DNA of 64,000 nucleotides from Saccharothrix sp. NRRL B-16348 (GCF_001280085.1 NZ_LGED01000203.1:17704-81703); one strand, 5' to 3'. Shown: positions 8,424-16,968, counted from the stretch's first letter. Numbers and translations: made by a program. Notes: a model not told the origin generated them from the sequence alone.

Positions 8424-9347
8424 ATGACCGTCGGTCAAGGGCTGATGGAGGCGCAGAGCGCGCGCTTCGCGAGCGTCGACCCGCTGCTGCCGCCGGCGGT
8501 CGTGCCGCCGGACGGCGACGTGATCACCGCGGCGCTGCCGGACGGGACCAGGGTCGCGGGCGTGCTGCAGCGCCAGGTGCACGACCGGCGGTCGCCCGCC
8601 CGGCTCTGGTCGGCCACCGAGGTGTGGGAGCTGACGCCGCTGCTGGGCAACGCGGGCGCGGCGGGCATGGACGTGCTGCTGCGCGCGTGGCGCAAGCGGC
8701 TCGACCTGCTGGGACCGGCCGAGCGCGACTCGGCGTGCGTGCTGACCTGGCCGAGCCGGGACGCCGAGGCGACCAGGGCGCTGCTGGACCACGGCCTGGT
8801 GCCGCTGACCGTGGTCGCGGTGCGGCAGGCGCCTCCGCCGCCGGTGACGGGCGCGGCGACGATCCGCCGGGCCACGCCGGCCGACCTGGAGACGGTGCTG
8901 GCCCTGGCGCTGGCCGAGCTGCGCTACTCGTCCATGGTGGGCTCGACGGTGCACCGGCCGGACGCGGTGGCGCTGAAGCGGCGGACGCTGGCCGAGCGGC
9001 TGGCCACGGGCGGTCCGGCGTGGCTGGCCGAGCGGGACGGCATCGCGGTGGCGCTGGCCGAGTGCGCGGTGGTGACGTCGGAGCCGGGCAACTGGACGGC
9101 GACGAGGCTGCCGCACGGCCGCTGGGGCTACGTGAACTGCGTGTCCGTGCTGCCGGGCGCGCGCGGCACCGGGGTGGGCCGGCAGCTGATGGCGCACGCG
9201 CACCGCGAGCTGCACCGGCTGGGCACGGTCGGCACCTATCTGTACTACAACCCGCCGAACCCGCTGTCCTCGGTCTTCTGGCCGCGGCAGGGCTATCGCC
9301 CGCTGTGGACGATGTGGGAGGTCCGCCCCGCCGGGGCGTTGCGCTAA
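8424..9347 (+). CDS. GNAT family N-acetyltransferase
   Basis: 307 residues from ATG 8424. The C-terminal half is a GNAT domain: RRATPADLETVLAL opens it and CVSVLPGARGTGVGRQLMAHA (about 245-265) is the acetyl-CoA pyrophosphate loop of the R/Q-x-x-G-x-G/A type. The N-terminal 145 residues (ITAALPDGTRVAGVLQRQ, WPSRDAEATRALLDHGL) resemble a second, degenerate GNAT-like fold. Substrate unknown. It is separated by 10 bp from the methyltransferase gene and is likely cotranscribed with it. Confidence 0.88.
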   Translation: MTVGQGLMEAQSARFASVDPLLPPAVVPPDGDVITAALPDGTRVAGVLQRQVHDRRSPARLWSATEVWELTPLLGNAGAAGMDVLLRAWRKRLDLLGPAERDSACVLTWPSRDAEATRALLDHGLVPLTVVAVRQAPPPPVTGAATIRRATPADLETVLALALAELRYSSMVGSTVHRPDAVALKRRTLAERLATGGPAWLAERDGIAVALAECAVVTSEPGNWTATRLPHGRWGYVNCVSVLPGARGTGVGRQLMAHAHRELHRLGTVGTYLYYNPPNPLSSVFWPRQGYRPLWTMWEVRPAGALR

Positions 9348-9406
9348 CCGGCCGCGCGCCACATCACACCGCGTCGAGTTGCGCGCCACCCTCGACCGGA
9401 CCACTA

Positions 9407-9430
9407 TTTGAACTGACCGGTCAGTTCAAA
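9407..9430. promoter_or_regulatory. 24-bp perfect palindrome, probable TetR operator
   Basis: The two halves are TTTGAACTGACC and GGTCAGTTCAAA, a perfect dyad with no spacer. It overlaps a possible -10 hexamer (ACTATT, 9403-9408) with TTGCGC 18 bp upstream, and ends just before the AGGAGGT ribosome site (9431-9437) of the ATPase gene. The third gene of the operon encodes a TetR-type repressor, the obvious ligand. Binding is inferred. Confidence 0.85.
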
Positions 9431-9443
9431 AGGAGGTCCCGCT

Positions 9444-10067
9444 GTGCAGATCCACGCACGGCGCGTCGGCGTGAACGGACCGCACGGTCCGCTGCTGAAG
9501 CCGACATCGCTGCTGGTGAAGCCGGGCGAGCTGGTGCTGGTCGCGGGCGACCCCGGCGCCGGGCACACGGCCCTCGGCCTGGTGCTGTCCGGGCGGATGC
9601 GCCCCAGCACCGGCGAGGTCTCCCCCGCCGCCGCCGACCTGCGCCGGCACGTCGTGCTGGTCGACTCACCCGACGTCAGCGAGCCCGAGGCGTCGCTGAC
9701 GCTGGCCGGCGTGGTCGGCGAGGAGCTGGCCGTGAACGGCGCCCGCAGCGGCCGCAAGGCGGTGGCCGACTGGCTGGTCGAGCGCGGCGCGGACGCGCAC
9801 CTGGACCACCGGTTCGAGCAGGTGCCCGCCGCCACCCGGTGCGCGCTGATGCTGGAGCTGGCCGCGGGCAGGCCCGGCGCGACGACCCTCGTGCTGGACA
9901 ACCCCGACCGCTACCACGGCGACCCGAAGGGGTGGCTGGAGCTGGCGCGCGGGCACGTGACGCCCGAGCGGTCCGTCGTCGTCCTCTGCACCACCACCAG
10001 CGCCACCGTGCTCGACGTGCCCGTCGCGCGGATCGGCGCCGACAACGTTGACGAGGAGTCCGAGTGA
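9444..10067 (+). CDS. ABC transporter-like ATPase with degenerate Walker A
   Basis: 207 residues from GTG 9444 behind a strong AGGAGGT. The start (RVGVNGPHGPLLKPTSLLVKPGELVLVAGDPGAGHTALGLVLSGRMRPSTGEV) follows the ABC nucleotide-binding domain plan, but the P-loop reads GDPGAGHT with His in place of the catalytic Lys. There is no recognisable LSGGQ signature; the equivalent place reads PAATRCALMLELAAGRPGA. TLVLDNPDRYHGDP takes the Walker B place, with Asn for the catalytic Glu after Asp. So the fold is kept and ATPase activity is doubtful. Its stop overlaps the next start by 4 bp (GTGA), implying translational coupling to the Pip-type membrane protein. Confidence 0.8.
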   Translation: MQIHARRVGVNGPHGPLLKPTSLLVKPGELVLVAGDPGAGHTALGLVLSGRMRPSTGEVSPAAADLRRHVVLVDSPDVSEPEASLTLAGVVGEELAVNGARSGRKAVADWLVERGADAHLDHRFEQVPAATRCALMLELAAGRPGATTLVLDNPDRYHGDPKGWLELARGHVTPERSVVVLCTTTSATVLDVPVARIGADNVDEESE

Positions 10068-11959
10068 CCGCCGTCCGGATGGCGTTCAACGAGCTGCGCC
10101 GGATCACCTCCGGCACGCTGCCCAAGCTCGCCGTGGTGGCGTTGACGCTGGTGCCGCTGCTCTACGCGGCGCTGTACCTGTACGCCAACAAGGACCCTTA
10201 CGCGCACCTCAACCAGGTGCCCGCCGCGCTCGTCGTGGAGGACAAGGGCGCGACCGCGAGCGACGGCACGCGCCTGGACGCGGGCCACGAGGTGGCCGAG
10301 GAGCTGGTGGACGGGGACAGGTTCGACTGGCGCCGGGTGGACGCCGCGCAGGCCGAGCAGGGCGTGCGCGACGGGACGTACACGTTCGCGCTGACCCTGC
10401 CCGAGGACTTCTCGCAGGCACTGCTGTCGTCCGGCGACTTCACGCCGCGCCAGGGCGTGATCGTGCTGACCACCAACGACGCGAACAACTACCTCGGCTC
10501 CACGATCGCCAACCAGGTCGTGGCCGAGGTGCGCCGGTCGGTGTCGGTGCAGGTCGGCGCCGAGGCCGCGGACAAGCTGCTGCTCGGCTTCTCCACCATC
10601 CGGCAGAAGACCGCAGAGGCCGCCGACGGCGCGACGAAGCTCGCCACCGGCCAGCAGGACGCCTACACCGGGGCGCAGCAGCTCGCCGACGGCACGGCGC
10701 CCTTGGCGGACGGCGCGGCGCAGGTGTCGTCCGGCCTCACGCAGCTGCGCGACTCGACGGCGGACCTGCCGGTGAAGTCGCAGCAGCTGGCGTCCGGGGC
10801 CAAGCAGGTCGCCGACGGCAACGAGACCGTCGCCAGGACCGCCGAGGACTACGCCGCCAAGGCGCAGGACCTGGTCACCCGGCTGGACGCGGTCAACGGC
10901 GACGTGGCCGCCAGGTTGCGCGCGCTCGGGTTCACCGAGGAGCAGGTGCAACGGGTGCTCGGCACGTTGGGCGAGGCCCGCCGGCCCGTGGACGACGCCA
11001 ACGCCAAGGTGCAGGGCACGGCCGGGCAGCTGCGCACGCTCGCCGACGGGGCCAGGCAGGTCTCCGACGGCGCGGCCCAGCTCGCCGCGAGCACGCCCGC
11101 GTTGGCCAACGCGATCACCCGGCTGAACGACGGCGCGGCGCAGGTGTCGTCCGGCGCGGCGCAGGTGCGCGACGGCGCGGGCCGGCTGCGCGACGGGGAG
11201 GCGCAGCTGGTGGACGGGGCGAACCAACTGCGCGACGGCCTGGCCGCGGGCGTCTCGGAGATCCCCAACCCCGACGACCCGACCCGCGAGTCGACCGCGC
11301 GGACCATCGGCGACCCCGTGAACGTGCGCGGGGTGAGCCAGACGTCGGCGGGCAGCTACGGCGCGGGCCTGGCGCCGTTCTTCCTCGGGCTGGCCGCGTG
11401 GATCGGCGCGTTCGTGCTGTTCCTGCTGCTCAAGCCGCTGTCGAGGCGCGGGTTGGCGGCCGGGCAGTCGCCGCTGCGGGTGGCGCTGGGCGGCTGGCTG
11501 CCCGGCGCGCTGCTCGGCGCGGCGCAGGTCGTGGTGATGTATGCGGCGGTCACGCTGGTGGTGGACATCCGGCCGTCGCACCCGCTGGGCGCGCTGGCGT
11601 TCCTGCTGCTGGTGTCGGCCACGTTCGTGGCCGTGCTGCACGCGTTGAACGCCCTGTTCGGCGCGGTCGGCAAGTTCATCGGCCTGGTGCTGCTGATCCT
11701 CCAGCTGGTCAGCGCGGGCGGCACGTTCCCGTGGCAGACCATCCCCGTGCCGCTGTACCCGCTGCACTACGGGCTGCCCATGGGCTACGCCGTGGACGGC
11801 CTGCGGCACCTCATGTACGGCGGTTCGCTGGGCGGCGTCGGCCGGGACGCGCTGATCCTGGTCGGCTACCTGGCGGCGGGCCTTGCCTTGTCGACGCTCG
11901 CCGCGTACAAGCAGCGGGTGTGGACTCCCAGCCGACTCAAGCCGGAACTCGTGCTGTGA
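10064..11959 (+). CDS. YhgE/Pip domain membrane protein
   Basis: 631 residues. One N-terminal transmembrane helix (LAVVALTLVPLLYAALYLYA, about 20-40) is followed by an extracytoplasmic domain with the YhgE/Pip signature (YANKDPYAHLNQVPAALVVEDKG), a long helical stalk of repeated A-x-Q-(V/L)-x-D/S-G units (about 190-390), and a C-terminal block of five or six transmembrane helices (about 430-620) related to ABC-2 permeases. Homologues include Lactococcus Pip, a phage infection protein, and B. subtilis YhgE; some actinobacterial copies are called ABC permease-like exporters. Start GTG overlaps the ATPase stop, and its own stop overlaps the TetR start, so the three genes form one unit. Confidence 0.88.
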   Translation: MTAVRMAFNELRRITSGTLPKLAVVALTLVPLLYAALYLYANKDPYAHLNQVPAALVVEDKGATASDGTRLDAGHEVAEELVDGDRFDWRRVDAAQAEQGVRDGTYTFALTLPEDFSQALLSSGDFTPRQGVIVLTTNDANNYLGSTIANQVVAEVRRSVSVQVGAEAADKLLLGFSTIRQKTAEAADGATKLATGQQDAYTGAQQLADGTAPLADGAAQVSSGLTQLRDSTADLPVKSQQLASGAKQVADGNETVARTAEDYAAKAQDLVTRLDAVNGDVAARLRALGFTEEQVQRVLGTLGEARRPVDDANAKVQGTAGQLRTLADGARQVSDGAAQLAASTPALANAITRLNDGAAQVSSGAAQVRDGAGRLRDGEAQLVDGANQLRDGLAAGVSEIPNPDDPTRESTARTIGDPVNVRGVSQTSAGSYGAGLAPFFLGLAAWIGAFVLFLLLKPLSRRGLAAGQSPLRVALGGWLPGALLGAAQVVVMYAAVTLVVDIRPSHPLGALAFLLLVSATFVAVLHALNALFGAVGKFIGLVLLILQLVSAGGTFPWQTIPVPLYPLHYGLPMGYAVDGLRHLMYGGSLGGVGRDALILVGYLAAGLALSTLAAYKQRVWTPSRLKPELVL

Positions 11960-12549
11960 CCGGCCCGCGCCGCGGCCGCACCGCCGCGACCAAGCAGAAG
12001 CTGTTCGACGCCGCCCTGCGGCTCGTCGGCGAGCGGGGCGCGGCCAGTGTCACGGTGGACGAGATCGCCGCCGAGGCGGGCGTGGCGAAGGGCACCGTCT
12101 ACTACAACTTCGCCAGCAAGGACGCGCTGGTGGACGCCCTGCTGCGGCACGGCGTCGACCTGCTGGCCGCGCGGCTCAAGGTCGCCGAGGAGGAGGACGA
12201 GACGTCGTCGGCGATGGCGTCGCTGGTGGACGGGATGCTCGGGTTCTTCGCCGAGTACCCCGCGTTCGGGCAGCTGCTGGTGTCGGAGCTGTGGCGCACC
12301 CCCGGCCAGTGGCACGACACGTTGAGCCTGCTGCGCGACGACATCGTGTCCATCGTGCGCGGCCAGATGCAGCGGCTGTCCGACGCGGGCCGGCTGCCCG
12401 ACGGCGTGCAGGTCGGCACGGCGTCGGCGGCGTTGTTCGGCACGCTGCTGGTGATCGCGCTGGACTGGCAGGTGTTCCAGCCCGAACGCAGCCTCGCCGA
12501 CGTGCGCGAATCGGTGTTGTCGCTGGTGCGGGGCCTGCGGCCGGGCTAG
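11956..12549 (+). CDS. TetR/AcrR family transcriptional regulator
   Basis: 197 residues. The N-terminal helix-turn-helix is clear: TKQKLFDAALRLVGERGAASVTVDEIAAEAGVAKGTVYYNFASKDALV. The C-terminal ligand domain is all-helical and resembles TetR_C regions of regulators controlling YhgE/Pip operons. The start GTG overlaps the upstream stop (GTGA), so it is the last gene of the operon and most likely represses it by binding the palindrome at 9407-9430. Convergent with the membrane gene ending at 12553, with only 3 bp between the stop codons. Confidence 0.93.
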   Translation: MTGPRRGRTAATKQKLFDAALRLVGERGAASVTVDEIAAEAGVAKGTVYYNFASKDALVDALLRHGVDLLAARLKVAEEEDETSSAMASLVDGMLGFFAEYPAFGQLLVSELWRTPGQWHDTLSLLRDDIVSIVRGQMQRLSDAGRLPDGVQVGTASAALFGTLLVIALDWQVFQPERSLADVRESVLSLVRGLRPG

Positions 12550-12552
12550 CCG

Positions 12553-13332
12553 CTACCTCGGGTCGACCGACGGGACCATGTGCAGCAGGTTCCGCACCAC
12601 CGGAGACAACGGCGGCCCGGCGCCCAGGAACCGCACGAGCGCCTCGTCGTCCTCGTCTCCCAGGTGCTCCTCCAGCGCCCGCAACAGGCCTTCGTCGGTC
12701 CACAGCCGGTCGACGACGTCCGGCCACACGTCCCGGAGCACCACCCACTTGGCCAGGTGGGCGGGTGTGACGGGCGAGCCCGCGTCGAAGACGCCGCGTT
12801 CCACCGCCACCACGACGGCGAGCCGGAGCTGGTTGCGCCACCGGTCGACGTCGAACGGGTCGGCCGGCTTCGGCGCGAAGTCCTGCAACGCCGCCCACGC
12901 GGCCCGGGTGCGGCTTTCGCGGGTAGCTCCCGCGGCTTCGGCGGACGGCTCGTCGGCCACCGTCACCGACGTCCCGCTCTCCGCCGCCCGATCGGGGGCC
13001 CGGTCCGGGAGCAGCCAGAACACGACCGCGAACGCCAGCGCCGCGCCGCCGATGACGACCGCGGCCGAGACCGCGGGCACGTCGCCGCCCCCGACCCAGC
13101 CCTGGAACAGCCCGCCCAGCGACTCCAGGACGACGTCGCCCCACTGGATGAGCGAGTAGACGATCATGCCGAGGAACAGGAACCCGATGAACCCGGCGAG
13201 GCTCTTCTGATCCCCGAACAGGTACCTGATCCCCATGACAGCGATGATGATCGCGACCAGAGGCGCGATGAACCCCCGGATGTCTGGCGCGATGGCCTCG
13301 CCGGAGACCGCCAACAGGATGTCCAACGTCAT
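12553..13332 (-). CDS. Membrane protein carrying a KAP NTPase-like C-terminal domain
   Basis: 259 residues. Three transmembrane helices lie in the first 110 residues (FIAPLVAIIIAVMGIRYLF; IGFLFLGMIVYSLI; AAVVIGGAALAFAVVFWLL), then a charged linker, then a soluble domain (about 150-259). That domain resembles the last part of KAP family P-loop NTPases: DVDRWRNQLRLAVVV in the place of the usual NPR-x-x-KR-x-x-N sensor helix, then HLAKWVVLRDVWPDVVDRL and LRALEEHL. There is no P-loop. The gene begins 7 bp after the stop of the gene at 13340, whose product looks like the first part of a KAP NTPase. The two proteins probably form one complex. The KAP relationship is my reading of motif order and is not certain. 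Confidence 0.65.
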   Translation of the reverse strand: MTLDILLAVSGEAIAPDIRGFIAPLVAIIIAVMGIRYLFGDQKSLAGFIGFLFLGMIVYSLIQWGDVVLESLGGLFQGWVGGGDVPAVSAAVVIGGAALAFAVVFWLLPDRAPDRAAESGTSVTVADEPSAEAAGATRESRTRAAWAALQDFAPKPADPFDVDRWRNQLRLAVVVAVERGVFDAGSPVTPAHLAKWVVLRDVWPDVVDRLWTDEGLLRALEEHLGDEDDEALVRFLGAGPPLSPVVRNLLHMVPSVDPR

Positions 13333-13339
13333 GTCCGGC

Positions 13340-14320
13340 TCACCGTTCCCAGACCTCGTCGCTCGTCGCGTGCGGCAGGGCCACGACGTTGGGGATCAGC
13401 TTGCGCACGTGCCGGCGGCCCAGGCGGCGGGCGTGCGCGGACTCCACCGGCAGCCCCGTCTTGCGGACCGCGGCCTCCTCCATCGTCCTCAGGTCGCCGA
13501 GGAACACCAGCACGACGCCGGGAGCACGCACGATCTTCTTGGCCGTCTCGCACAGCTCGAGCACGAAGTCGCCACCGCACCTGTCGATGTTCCGCACGAC
13601 GACCACGAACCGGCGACCGTGCCGGCGAGCGCGCAACGCCTGGCGGACGAGCTTCGCCAACTGGTCGCGGACCTCCTCGAACGTGCCCTTCGTGGCCTCG
13701 TCCCGCACGCTCGCGGTGAACCGGGCGATCGCGGTCGTCGCCGTCCACGCCCGGCCCAGCACGACCCAGAACACCAGGGCGAGCAGGACGGCGGCCACCA
13801 CCGGTGAGCGGACGGCCTGGGACGCGAGTTCGCCGACCGGGCCGCCCTTGCCCGCCATGCTGAAGACGGCGGCGCGCACGTCGGGCAGCGCGACGACGCC
13901 GGCCGCGATGAACGCCGACACCACACCGGCGAGGACCTTGCGCCGCCGTCGCGTCCGCGGCGAACTCATCTCGACGGAGATCGGCTGGAACGCCCGGCGC
14001 ACCCGGTTCCGGCGTTCCCCGGCGGCACGCGCGACGCCGCGCGCCAGCAGCCCGCCGGCCGGCAGCGCGTCACCTTCCCAGTCGGCCGCGTCGAGCGAGC
14101 AGACGACGTGGGACCGCGCGGGCAGCCGCTCCCGGAGCAGATCGGCGATGTCCGGCTGTCCTCCCGTGTCCCAGCCCGTGACGGCGACCGTGATCGGCGG
14201 GTCGTCGTCGGGCCACTCGACGACCACCACCTCGATCGCGGTGACGACCGCGTCGGCGGGAGACGGTCTGGCGTGGTCGGGCTTCGCCGGCGTCGTGCTC
14301 GAGGAGGTCCCGGGCTTCAT
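13340..14320 (-). CDS. KAP P-loop NTPase-like membrane protein with degenerate Walker A
   Basis: 326 residues from ATG 14320 (GGGGAGG ribosome site 6 bp upstream). Order of parts: a P-loop-like strand-loop ITVAVTGWDTGGQP (residues 43-56) where KAP proteins have GpWGsGK(S/T); CSLDAADWEG in the place of the KAP FNAW motif; two transmembrane helices (about 128-150 and 170-192) inserted in the NTPase domain, a KAP hallmark; then a Walker B-like FVVVVRNIDRC near 240-250 and GVVLVFLGDLRTMEEAAV. The Walker A Lys-Ser is replaced by Gln-Pro and the first Asp of the usual DDLDRC by Asn, so ATP hydrolysis is unlikely. The protein stops where other KAP proteins continue; the next gene supplies a matching C-terminal segment. 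Confidence 0.65.
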   Translation of the reverse strand: MKPGTSSSTTPAKPDHARPSPADAVVTAIEVVVVEWPDDDPPITVAVTGWDTGGQPDIADLLRERLPARSHVVCSLDAADWEGDALPAGGLLARGVARAAGERRNRVRRAFQPISVEMSSPRTRRRRKVLAGVVSAFIAAGVVALPDVRAAVFSMAGKGGPVGELASQAVRSPVVAAVLLALVFWVVLGRAWTATTAIARFTASVRDEATKGTFEEVRDQLAKLVRQALRARRHGRRFVVVVRNIDRCGGDFVLELCETAKKIVRAPGVVLVFLGDLRTMEEAAVRKTGLPVESAHARRLGRRHVRKLIPNVVALPHATSDEVWER

Positions 14321-14409
14321 GCGCGCCTCCCCGTGAGCGTTCCGGCACGCGGAGTATCGCACCGAACACGCGACGTGAACCCGCATCGAGCGGTGTGTCG
14401 GCGGGCGGG

Positions 14410-15003
14410 CTAGTGGCGCATCACCCAGGTGTCGACCTCGCCCACCTGGTGCACCGACGGCGGCCGGCCGTCCAGGGCGCGGTGGACGGCTTCGAGCACG
14501 CCGACCGACGCCTCCTCGTGGCTGAGCCAGCGGGTGCTGCCGCCGTGCCGGACGAACCCCAGCACGACCTGCTGCGTCGGGTGGCCGTCCAGGGCCGGGT
14601 CGGGCACGCCGCGGACCGCGTGGATGGCGCCGCTGTCGTGCACCTCGACCACCGGCGCGTGCGGTGCGAGCAGGGGCGCGACGGCCCGCAGCACGGCGTC
14701 CCGGTAGCTCGCGTGCACCCAGGCCACGAGCAGGTCGGCGGGCCGGTCGACGACCTCCCGGACCCGCTCTGCCAGCTCGACCGGTCTGGCCCAGTCCGCC
14801 GCGACCGCGACCCGCGAGCCCTCCACGCCGGTCACGTGCGGCACGTGGCCGCGCCCGCGCAGGGCCGCCTTCGCCGCGCTGCCCAGCACGCCCTCGGGTC
14901 GCCGGCTGGGCAGCACGACCTGCCACCCCTGCGCCAGCAGCTCGTCCGCGCACCCCTTCAACATCCCGGTGCCACCCAGGACCAACGCCGTCCGCTCGCT
15001 CAT
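14410..15003 (-). CDS. Short-chain dehydrogenase-like (Rossmann-fold) protein
   Basis: 197 residues from ATG 15003, whose ATGA overlaps the stop of the kinase gene upstream. The start TALVLGGTGMLKGCADEL is a Gly-rich NAD(P)-binding loop (GGTGMLKG, near residues 8-15). The Tyr-x-x-x-Lys active-site pair of classical SDRs is not visible; the sequence WVHASYRDAVLRAVAPLL occupies the region. Bacillus homologues of this short family are annotated as SDR-like oxidoreductases; activity is unproven. It probably works with the coupled P-loop kinase at 15000-15596. Confidence 0.78.
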   Translation of the reverse strand: MSERTALVLGGTGMLKGCADELLAQGWQVVLPSRRPEGVLGSAAKAALRGRGHVPHVTGVEGSRVAVAADWARPVELAERVREVVDRPADLLVAWVHASYRDAVLRAVAPLLAPHAPVVEVHDSGAIHAVRGVPDPALDGHPTQQVVLGFVRHGGSTRWLSHEEASVGVLEAVHRALDGRPPSVHQVGEVDTWVMRH

Positions 15004-15596
15004 CGCACCGACTCCTCGCCGCGCTCCGCCGCCCGTCGCAACGGGCCGGACCGCCATTGGTCGACCTCACGCTGCCCGCGCAGCCGCACCACCGCGAGTC
15101 GATCGGCGTGCTCGCCCCGGAGCACCGCCCGGACCCGCTCGCCGGTGCGGGCATGCGACTTCCACGCCCACCGCAACAGGTGCTCGGGATCGGTGAACAC
15201 CGTGCGCAGGGGCGGTTCGACGTTGCCGTTCCACAGCTCCTCGCGGCGCAGCCGGCGCACCGCCGTCCGCACCGTCACCCGCCGCATCACCACGTGCCGC
15301 GGGTGGTCCAGCCAGAGCAGCGTGTCGGCGTGCTCCAGCAGCACCGGCCGCGCCAGGCTGTACTGCCACTCGGTGGCCCACGCGTCGCCCTTGACGAACC
15401 GGCGCACGTCGGCCTCGAACTCGGGCCTGGCCGTCCACTGTGGACCGTGGAACAGCGAGTCCATCTCCACATAGGACAGCCCGAGCGTGCGTGCGACGAG
15501 ACTGGCCAGGGTCGATTTCCCGGAGCCGGACGTGCCGGCCACGAGCACCCGACGCGGCGGGTGCGGCAACTCGTCGGCTGGTCCCAGGAGCGGCAC
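15000..15596 (-). CDS. Adenylate kinase-like P-loop protein (topology modulation type)
   Basis: 198 residues. Walker A is AGTSGSGKST at residues 20-29, preceded by RRVLV. EMDSLFHGPQW and the LLWLDHPRHVVMRRVTVRT block match small actinobacterial and Bacillus kinases annotated as topology modulation or AAA family proteins (FlaR-like). The C-terminal half is rich in Arg, consistent with a lid domain. Substrate unknown. The stop overlaps the next start (ATGA). The oxidoreductase at 15606 is on the same strand but its stop is 9 bp upstream of this start, so all three genes may form one operon. Confidence 0.82.
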   Translation of the reverse strand: MPLLGPADELPHPPRRVLVAGTSGSGKSTLASLVARTLGLSYVEMDSLFHGPQWTARPEFEADVRRFVKGDAWATEWQYSLARPVLLEHADTLLWLDHPRHVVMRRVTVRTAVRRLRREELWNGNVEPPLRTVFTDPEHLLRWAWKSHARTGERVRAVLRGEHADRLAVVRLRGQREVDQWRSGPLRRAAERGEESVR

Positions 15597-15605
15597 CGAG
15601 CCAGG

Positions 15606-16898
15606 CTACCGCCAACCGGCGTCGAGCAACTCCGCCACGCGCACGGGTTCTCCCGTCTCCAGGCTCCGGTTCGCCGCGAAGCCCGTGACCAGGGACAATG
15701 CCCCGTCGCGGTGCGTGGCCCGGCGGCCGAGCGGGTCCGGTTGGCCGGGCGGGCCGTAGAGCACCGCGGTCATCCGCGCGTCCGCGCCGCCGTGCCCGGC
15801 GCCGCCCGCCTCCAGCGGGACCTCCGCGGCCCGCCCGAACAGCGGCTGCACGGTCAGCCGGACGTGCCCCTCCTCGGGGTTGGCCTCCTTGCCGTGCACG
15901 CCGGGCTGCTGGCCGCTGACCCAGCTGTTCTCCACGACCTCCAGCTCCAGCCGGCCGCGGCTGCCGTTGACCATGAGCCGGTAGCCCTCCCACGGCGAGT
16001 AGGCCGTGAGGTGGTAGGTCAGGTTCGCGCCGTTGGCGTAGCGCACCAGCACCGACAGGTCGTCCTCAATGGACACACCGGGCGCGAACGGGTTCCGGTC
16101 GCGGTGGTAGCCGTCCTCGTGCTCGGCGTCGAGGTAGAGCCGGCGCAGCCACTTGTCGCGCTCGACGTGCAGGGCGAACGGGTCGTCCTGGGCCTCCGGC
16201 GAGCCGTGCACCCGGTCGTAGGGCCGGTGGTGGCCGTGGCGCTTGCCGTTCTCGTCGCCGTAGAAGAACAGCCGCCCGTGCGCGTGCACGACCTCCGGCG
16301 CCGAGTCGACCCACCAGTTGAGCAGGTCGAAGTGGTGGGTGGCCTTGTGCACCAGCAGGCCGCCGGAGTTGGCCTTGTCCCGGTGCCAGCGGCGGAAGTA
16401 GTCGGCGCCGTGGCGCACGTCGAGCAGCCACTCGAAGTGCACTGAACCGATCTCGCCGACCGCGCCGCCGGTCAGCAGCTCGCGGACCTTCTCGTGCACC
16501 GGGTTGTACCGGTAGTTGAACGTGACGGCGACCCGGCCGTCGGTGCGCTCGACCGCGTCGAAGACCTTGCCGACGCCCGCCGGGTCGACCGTCATCGGCT
16601 TCTCGGTGACGACGTCGCAGCCCGCGTCCAGCGCCTCCACGATGTAGGTGTCGTGGTGGCGGTCGACCGTGCAGACCACGACGACGTCGACCCGCTCGGC
16701 CTCGATCATCCGCAGGAAGTCCTCGGCGGCGTAGGTCGGCACAGGCCGGTCCAGGCGTTCGTTGTGCACGGCCATGCGGGTGGGGTTGACGTCGCAGAAC
16801 GCGACCAGCTCCCCCTGCTCCGCGTGCCTGACGATCGCGTCGACGTGCAGCTCGGCGCGTGCGCCGGTGCCCACGACCGCGTAACGCCTGCGTGCCAT
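15606..16898 (-). CDS. Gfo/Idh/MocA family oxidoreductase
   Basis: 430 residues from ATG 16898 (CAGGAGGCGCGC before it). The N-terminal Rossmann fold starts YAVVGTGARAELHVDAI and continues through VAFCDVNPTRM and VVVCTVDRHHDTY. TEKPMTVDPAGVGKVFDAVE carries the catalytic EKP Lys typical of the family, near residue 102. The C-terminal domain has HKATHHFDLLNWW. Members oxidise or isomerise sugars and inositols with NAD(P). The long C-terminal extension compared with simple Gfo/Idh enzymes suggests the glycoside or sugar-catabolic branch. A LacI-like inverted repeat lies just upstream of the start, so sugar-dependent control is plausible. Confidence 0.9.
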   Translation of the reverse strand: MARRRYAVVGTGARAELHVDAIVRHAEQGELVAFCDVNPTRMAVHNERLDRPVPTYAAEDFLRMIEAERVDVVVVCTVDRHHDTYIVEALDAGCDVVTEKPMTVDPAGVGKVFDAVERTDGRVAVTFNYRYNPVHEKVRELLTGGAVGEIGSVHFEWLLDVRHGADYFRRWHRDKANSGGLLVHKATHHFDLLNWWVDSAPEVVHAHGRLFFYGDENGKRHGHHRPYDRVHGSPEAQDDPFALHVERDKWLRRLYLDAEHEDGYHRDRNPFAPGVSIEDDLSVLVRYANGANLTYHLTAYSPWEGYRLMVNGSRGRLELEVVENSWVSGQQPGVHGKEANPEEGHVRLTVQPLFGRAAEVPLEAGGAGHGGADARMTAVLYGPPGQPDPLGRRATHRDGALSLVTGFAANRSLETGEPVRVAELLDAGWR

Positions 16899-16911
16899 GC
16901 GCGCCTCCTGG

Positions 16912-16934
16912 TAAGCGTTTTCCACACACGCTAA
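16912..16934. promoter_or_regulatory. Inverted repeat upstream of Gfo/Idh gene, LacI-type candidate operator
   Basis: TAAGCGT and ACGCTAA, six of seven bases complementary, separated by nine bases (TTTCCACAC). The size and the central AAGCG/CGCTT pattern fit LacI-family operators. It lies 14-36 bp upstream of the start codon and would block initiation. No LacI gene is in the window. Confidence 0.4.
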
Positions 16935-16968
16935 CCCGCGCCGGCCGCACACCGTCAAGGGCGTGGTC

